DNA of 6,734 nt. It comes from BS150m-G50 sp964517435 (GTDB lineage Bacteria; CAIWAD01; BS150m-G50). The stretch lies in the NCBI GenBank assembly GCA_964517435.1, contig CAZFEC010000075.1:1-6734 (forward strand), read 5' to 3'. A program made the position numbers and the translations under genes. The notes under the pieces were generated by a model, which saw only the letters and a list, made by a program, of their open reading frames with translations, had not been told where the DNA came from and did not search any database. Position 1 is the first letter of the stretch, and the number at the start of each line of letters is the position of its first letter. This document shows positions 1 to 4,167 of this stretch, in pieces.

Positions 1-721
1 TCGGGTAGCGGGTCAGATCGTCGCGTGTATCCAGCGGACGGTAATTGAACAGCTGGCTGGTATAGATCGACTCGAAAGGACGGGAGAAGGTGCGGGCGTG
101 CAGCTCCTCCGTCGCGGCCAGGTCGGCGCCGCTGAAGGTGATCTCAACTTCGAGGTGGCTGTAGACCCGCAGCTGGCCGCTGGCGGGCGCATACTGCACC
201 GGCGCCAGTTCGACGACGAACAGGCGCTGGCCGCGCAGGATGCCCAGCTCCTCGACAGTGACCAGTGGCTGCCGCTCAAAGCCGGCGGACTGATAGGCCG
301 CCGCGTTGTATTCAAAAGGTACATCCTCCGGCGACTGGCTCTTGGAGAGGGAAGGCTGGGCCGGCAGGATGGGATGGGTGATGCCCCAGTCGGCAAGGCT
401 GAAGGTTTCGACCCACCTGTCGTTGATACGGGCGGTCACTTCCGCGCCGAGCGGCACGGCGATAATCTCGCGCTTGACCGGCAGTTCCGGCTCACCGATG
501 AAATGGGTGTAGCTGTAGTCTTCCACCAGCAGCCGGGTGAAGCTTCCGGCCGGGGTGTCGACGGTGATCCCGTCGATCGCGGACAGCTCACAGGTCAGGC
601 TGAGCCCCTGGTCGCTGTTGCCGTTCAAAACCAGGCTGTTGGCGGCAGGCGCCAGCTCGATGCCGGCAGAGGCGATCAACGCCGGCAGGAAGACAGCCAT
701 CGTGGTAACTAACTTTCTCAT
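1..721 (-). CDS. N-terminus of a third C25-type peptidase (signal peptide and propeptide), 3' end outside window
   Basis: The frame starts at ATG 721-719 behind a perfect Shine-Dalgarno and stays open for 240 codons to the window edge. Residues 1-19 are a Sec signal peptide: MRK, a hydrophobic stretch, and ASA before Gly20. The rest looks like a C25 propeptide. GEPELPVKREIIAVPLGAEV (76-95) parallels GAPALPTYGVRLLLPPGE of the middle gene, and RGQRLFVVELAPVQYAP (163-179) followed by LRVYSHLEVEITF parallels RGHSLAFFQIHPVRYNP followed by LWWYPHLRVEVT. The last visible residues, RDDLTRYP, are where a catalytic domain would be expected to begin. The catalytic residues lie outside the window, so activity cannot be judged; a propeptide-like domain on a non-peptidase is the alternative. 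Divergence from the middle gene is considerable, so this is an old duplication rather than a recent copy. Confidence 0.85.
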   Translation of the reverse strand, partial: MRKLVTTMAVFLPALIASAGIELAPAANSLVLNGNSDQGLSLTCELSAIDGITVDTPAGSFTRLLVEDYSYTHFIGEPELPVKREIIAVPLGAEVTARINDRWVETFSLADWGITHPILPAQPSLSKSQSPEDVPFEYNAAAYQSAGFERQPLVTVEELGILRGQRLFVVELAPVQYAPASGQLRVYSHLEVEITFSGADLAATEELHARTFSRPFESIYTSQLFNYRPLDTRDDLTRYP

Positions 722-725
722 TCAA

Positions 726-733
726 ACCTCCTT
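726..733 (-). promoter_or_regulatory. Strong Shine-Dalgarno sequence of the third gene
   Basis: The transcribed strand reads AAGGAGGT-TTGA-ATG. The eight bases fully match the anti-Shine-Dalgarno of bacterial 16S rRNA, at normal spacing from the ATG at 721. This fixes the start of the downstream gene, which has no stop inside the window, and suggests efficient translation. Confidence 0.9.
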
Positions 734-756
734 AATCCCCAGCAGGGATCGATTCC

Positions 757-816
757 GATCATTCCTTATCGCAAACGATCAATCCTTATCGCGAACGATT
801 GATCATGATCGCGAAC
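757..816 (-). repeat. Three tandem 20-bp imperfect repeats in the gap between two peptidase genes
   Basis: In the transcribed direction the units are GTTCGCGATCATGATCAATC (816-797), GTTCGCGATAAGGATTGATC (796-777) and GTTTGCGATAAGGAATGATC (776-757). Units 2 and 3 agree at 18 of 20 positions, units 1 and 2 at 16 of 20. The array begins one base after the TAG of the upstream gene and ends 23 bases before the Shine-Dalgarno sequence of the next. It contains the 10-bp palindrome GATCATGATC (801-810) and an inverted repeat GATCAAT/ATTGATC (777-783 / 798-804). Possible roles are operator sites or an RNA hairpin; simple tandem slippage is also possible. Confidence 0.8.
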
Positions 817-817
817 G

Positions 818-3800
818 CTATTGATCAAGTGCCGTCACCCGGTAGAAACCGCCGCTGCCGGACAGGGTACCGGTCCATTGGGTCTGGTTGGTATTGCCCA
901 GGAACTGGTATTCACCATAGGGTGTATCGCAATAGTAAACATTATAGCTGACCGCGCCCTGGCTGGGTGACCAGCTCAGGAAAACGGATGTATCCATTGT
1001 CGAAATGGTCAGGTCGGTAACCGGTTGCAGGCCACCCTGAGCCACACCCACCAGCGCGAAATCGTCGAGATACCAGCCTTCGCCGCCGCCGCCCTGGTCG
1101 CTGCCGAAGCGGAAGCGGAACCGCACCGTCTCACCGGCGTAATCGGCCAGGCTGATCTCGGTGGTCTGCCAGGTGAAGCTGCCGGACCAGCAGGGAGTGC
1201 CGCCGATGAAAGGATGCGTAGCCGGAACTTCGCCGCCCGCTTCCCAGCGGAAGGACTTGTTGTAGCCGCCGATCATAGGTTGCAGCTGGATCCAGGTGAT
1301 GCCGTCGTCGGTGCTGATCTCGCAGATGCCGCCGTCATAGGCGGAATCGGGATAGGCACCGGAAATCTCCCCGTCCATCTGCTGCTGGAAGGAAAGCCGG
1401 GAGTAGGGGCGCAATTCAAGCGGCGCTGAGATCAGACGCGCGTCCAGCAGGTTGGCATAGTTGCCGGTGCCGGTGTCACCGCACTTCCAGCTCTGGACGG
1501 GACTCTGATACTGTTCCAGGCTCAGGTGCCACTGGTCGCTCCAGCCGTCGGCCGCCTCGTGCGTCCAGCCGCCGGCGGTCTCGCAATCGTAGGACCAGTA
1601 CTGTTCGTAGATGTAGAGTACCATCAGGTCGAAGCTGGAGAGCCAGGTCTCGCGCCCGTCGACCGCCGTCACCTCGAAATGTACCAGGTGGTTCTCCGGC
1701 GTATCGGGGGAGACCGACACCTGATATCCCTCCAGGATCGTCACGGTTTCATCCGGAGCGAGATCACCGTAGTACTCGCTGCCGTCCAGGATCGATACCC
1801 AGGCGTCCTGGGTGGTGAGAGTGACATCGACTCCCAGGGCGGCTTCCACGCCGACATTGCGGATGGCGATAGTCAGCTGCGGCATTTCGCCCGGATTCAA
1901 CTCCCCGTTCTCGTCCTCCACTACGCAACCGTTGTAGACGACGTAGGGTCCGGAGGGCGGGATGACCGAAACAGTGCCGCTGTACTCGAAGTAGTTGTGA
2001 GCCGTGACCACCAGCTCCATCGTGCCGGGTACCACCGGCGCCGGATCGAGAGTCAGCTGCACATTGCCCAGGCCGTTAGTATAACCGCGGCCCACCAGCT
2101 CGCCGTCGAAAGAGAGGGCGACCAGCGCCCCGGCAACTCCCGGCACTTCGACGTCGAAGAAGCCGGTGCCGATGATGTAGGCGTCGTTGAAGTTGGCGGT
2201 AAGGGTCGCCGGTTCCGCCGTCCAGATGTCGAGCGAGGGATCACCGAACAGATTCAGCTCCAGCGCGCACCAGCGGTTGGCCATGTCGTCGCCGGTGATC
2301 CAGGGCAGGCAGTCCGCCTTGGAGTCGTCGTTGGCACGGGCGATGGAGGTGATGTCCTCGCCATAGATGGCATCGACGAACTCGCGGTCGAAGTACTGCG
2401 AGGAGCCGCGGGTGGAGTAGTGGTAACCCCAGCCGTAGTTGGAGTTGGAGACGATCGCCACGGCGCCGGTGGAAATGTGGGTTGTCCAATGCTCCGAAAT
2501 GCAGTCATCGGTGTCGAACTCACCGCAGATACAGCCCTGGCTGTAGACGATGTAGAATCCGTGGTTGATGCCGTCGTTGGTGAAGTTGCTGGTGGTCATG
2601 TCTGACAGGTCGTACCGCGCCATGTAATTGTAGTTGCAGTGACCGAGGTGATTCAGATAGTTGACACCGGCATTGAGACGGGGACTCAGATGGGAAGTGG
2701 GCGACCATTCGCCGGGATAAAAGGTGTACTGATCGTAGAGGGTATCCACCAGCGCCGGATTGTCGATGCCGAAGGTGGTGTAACCGTGGTTGGAGGAGCC
2801 GAGGCGCAACTCTTCCATATAGGTGCGCCCGAAAGTCCAGGTGCCGCCGTCGTCGTCCCACAGCAGCTCACCGGCCAGCAGCACTTCGTCGCAGTCGGCG
2901 GTCACCGGCGACTGCTGGTAAGCCATATGCTTGTTGACGAAATTCACCGCCTCGGCAGCGTTGTCCACCGCGGCGCGGCCGACATGCACTTCGGCGATGA
3001 AGTCCGCCTCCTCCGGGTTCTCCTCGCCGTACTGACCGTCGCCGTCGCTGTTCCAGTTGCCGTCCAGACCGCCGTAGTACAGGTCGCAGGGCAGGTTGGG
3101 GTCTGTCTCGCGCATGGAATAGTGCGTCGTGGCGTAGACGCCGCGGCGGGGAATGATGTTACCGCCGCCGGAAGCGTCGCCGTCGCCCCCCAGCAGAGCG
3201 TACTGGATGTTCAGGTTCTGGTAGCAGTCGATGATGTAGTTACGTATGCGGTCCTGGTTGTCGACACCGTCGATGTTGGCGTAGATCCACTCGATGGTCT
3301 CGACGAAGGTGTGGATACCACGCCGGCTGTTGAAGTCGGCCAGTGTCTGGAAGAAGGCTTCCAGGGCGCTGTTGGTAACGATCACCATGTCGTAGTCGGC
3401 GATCCGGTCGGACGGAGTGTCGGGGTAGTCCGCCAGCAGAGAGATGTTGTCGACCATCTCACCCAGCCGTCCGCTGGTGGCGGCGTCATGCCGGTAAAGC
3501 TGATTGAAGCTGGCCGCCGCCTCCGGGTTGCCGGTGGTGGTCACCTCGACGCGCAGGTGGGGATACCACCATAGCTCCCGCTGCACCGGGTTGTAGCGCA
3601 CCGGGTGGATCTGGAAGAAAGCGAGCGAATGCCCGCGGTAGAACTGGTTGAGCGTCTCGCTGTACAGCGACGCCGGGTAGAGGGTGTCCGCCGTGTAAAT
3701 CTCCGCCGCCGCAGGAATCACCGGGACCACCTCCGTGAAGCTGAAGGGAATCTCGACCTGGTTGGGCGCTATATCGACGTTCCGGATCACCTGCGGCTGG

Positions 3801-4051
3801 CCGGCGACGACCCTGATTGAGGCCGCCGTTTCACCCGGGGGCAACAGCAGTCTGACTCCGTAGGTGGGCAGGGCGGGTGCCCCCGGCTGTCCGGTCGTCC
3901 GGCAGCTTTCCATTACGGCGATGTCGCCGTTGAATTCAGGTACCAGTTGCGGTTGCGTGAACTCGTACTCCTGTACCACAATACCCGCCGCCGCCGCTAG
4001 AGGCAGCAGGCCGAGCATGACAATTGTCAAGAACAGATTCCGCTTCATCAT
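818..4051 (-). CDS. Gingipain-like secreted cysteine peptidase, family C25, complete
   Basis: Complete 1077-residue protein ending in TAG. Residues 1-22 are a Sec signal peptide (MMKRN, hydrophobic core, AAA before Gly23). About 23-215 is a C25-type propeptide, with GAPALPTYGVRLLLPPG and a later RGHSLAFFQIHPVRYNP block. The catalytic region spans about 219-607: DYDMVIVTN, QYALLGGDG (283-291), VHVGR (355-359), the His motif NHLGH with H471 (codon 2641-2639), the nucleophile motif SQGCICGEFD with C507 (codon 2533-2531), and the closing GDPSL (603-607). By the gingipain pattern (GHG...AC-x-x-G-[DE]-F), H471 and C507 are the predicted dyad; C472 and C509 sit beside them. Downstream: Ig-like (608-697), CARDB-like with DENGELNPGE (698-812), MAM/jelly-roll-like (815-1003) and FN3 (1008-1074) ending FYRVTALDQ. 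It probably hydrolyses proteins outside the cytoplasm; cleavage specificity (Arg, Lys or other) cannot be read. The gene lies 116 bases after the upstream paralog and 96 bases before the next. No T9SS-type sorting domain or membrane anchor is seen. Confidence 0.93.
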   Translation of the reverse strand: MMKRNLFLTIVMLGLLPLAAAAGIVVQEYEFTQPQLVPEFNGDIAVMESCRTTGQPGAPALPTYGVRLLLPPGETAASIRVVAGQPQVIRNVDIAPNQVEIPFSFTEVVPVIPAAAEIYTADTLYPASLYSETLNQFYRGHSLAFFQIHPVRYNPVQRELWWYPHLRVEVTTTGNPEAAASFNQLYRHDAATSGRLGEMVDNISLLADYPDTPSDRIADYDMVIVTNSALEAFFQTLADFNSRRGIHTFVETIEWIYANIDGVDNQDRIRNYIIDCYQNLNIQYALLGGDGDASGGGNIIPRRGVYATTHYSMRETDPNLPCDLYYGGLDGNWNSDGDGQYGEENPEEADFIAEVHVGRAAVDNAAEAVNFVNKHMAYQQSPVTADCDEVLLAGELLWDDDGGTWTFGRTYMEELRLGSSNHGYTTFGIDNPALVDTLYDQYTFYPGEWSPTSHLSPRLNAGVNYLNHLGHCNYNYMARYDLSDMTTSNFTNDGINHGFYIVYSQGCICGEFDTDDCISEHWTTHISTGAVAIVSNSNYGWGYHYSTRGSSQYFDREFVDAIYGEDITSIARANDDSKADCLPWITGDDMANRWCALELNLFGDPSLDIWTAEPATLTANFNDAYIIGTGFFDVEVPGVAGALVALSFDGELVGRGYTNGLGNVQLTLDPAPVVPGTMELVVTAHNYFEYSGTVSVIPPSGPYVVYNGCVVEDENGELNPGEMPQLTIAIRNVGVEAALGVDVTLTTQDAWVSILDGSEYYGDLAPDETVTILEGYQVSVSPDTPENHLVHFEVTAVDGRETWLSSFDLMVLYIYEQYWSYDCETAGGWTHEAADGWSDQWHLSLEQYQSPVQSWKCGDTGTGNYANLLDARLISAPLELRPYSRLSFQQQMDGEISGAYPDSAYDGGICEISTDDGITWIQLQPMIGGYNKSFRWEAGGEVPATHPFIGGTPCWSGSFTWQTTEISLADYAGETVRFRFRFGSDQGGGGEGWYLDDFALVGVAQGGLQPVTDLTISTMDTSVFLSWSPSQGAVSYNVYYCDTPYGEYQFLGNTNQTQWTGTLSGSGGFYRVTALDQ

Positions 4052-4054
4052 TTT

Positions 4055-4061
4055 CCTCCCC
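4055..4061 (-). promoter_or_regulatory. Ribosome binding site of the middle C25 peptidase gene
   Basis: In the transcribed direction the sequence reads GGGGAGG-AAA-ATG-ATG. Spacing to the first ATG (4051) is only 3 bases; to the second ATG (4048) it is 6, closer to the usual optimum. The second ATG may therefore be the main start, which would drop one Met from the signal peptide and change nothing else. Confidence 0.75.
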
Positions 4062-4100
4062 GTTTTCGGGCGTCTCAGGTGGATCCTACCCCCGTTTTCG
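4058..4100 (-). repeat. 11-base direct repeat upstream of the middle gene
   Basis: CCCCGTTTTCG occurs at 4058-4068 and again at 4090-4100 (CGAAAACGGGG in the direction of transcription). The starts are 32 bases apart, close to three helical turns. The copy nearest the gene overlaps its Shine-Dalgarno sequence. This could be a paired protein-binding site, but two copies of 11 bases could also be chance or a remnant of slippage. Confidence 0.35.
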
Positions 4101-4123
4101 CATTATCGTTCTATCCCAGAGGG

Positions 4124-4152
4124 AGTACGGGGAGCACTTGGCTCCCCGTACT
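4124..4152 (-). terminator. Strong hairpin after the first gene, possible terminator or 3'-end stabiliser
   Basis: Left arm AGTACGGGGAGC (4124-4135), loop ACTTG (4136-4140), right arm GCTCCCCGTACT (4141-4152): a perfect 12-bp stem with a 5-base loop. It starts 15 bases after the stop codon of the upstream gene. In the minus-strand direction it is preceded by an A-rich stretch but followed by CCCTCTGGG rather than a U-tract, so it is not a canonical intrinsic terminator. On the plus strand the trailing sequence is T-rich, but no plus-strand gene needs terminating there. It may partly isolate the first gene from the second, or protect an mRNA 3' end. Confidence 0.55.
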
Positions 4153-4167
4153 TTCTGGTGTTTTGGT

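Noticed and set aside
757..800. TTATCGCGA and TTATCGCAA as DnaA boxes, with the GATC cluster as a replication origin
   Set aside because: Only about six of nine bases match TTATCCACA, there is no AT-rich unwinding element, and the surroundings are protease genes rather than dnaA or dnaN.
757..816. CRISPR array
   Set aside because: The 20-bp units abut without spacers, and no cas gene is present.
1526..2605. Long plus-strand open frame, like others at 2639-3574, 4024-4977 and 5731-6705
   Set aside because: These lie antisense to well-supported C25-type genes, translate to Val/Gly/Asp-rich low-complexity protein without recognisable domains, and are expected from GC-rich coding DNA read backwards.
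4102..4107. GATAAT as a -10 promoter element for the middle gene
   Set aside because: It matches TATAAT at five of six bases, but no -35 element lies at the right distance (that site falls beside or inside the hairpin), and FCB-type promoters often differ from this consensus.
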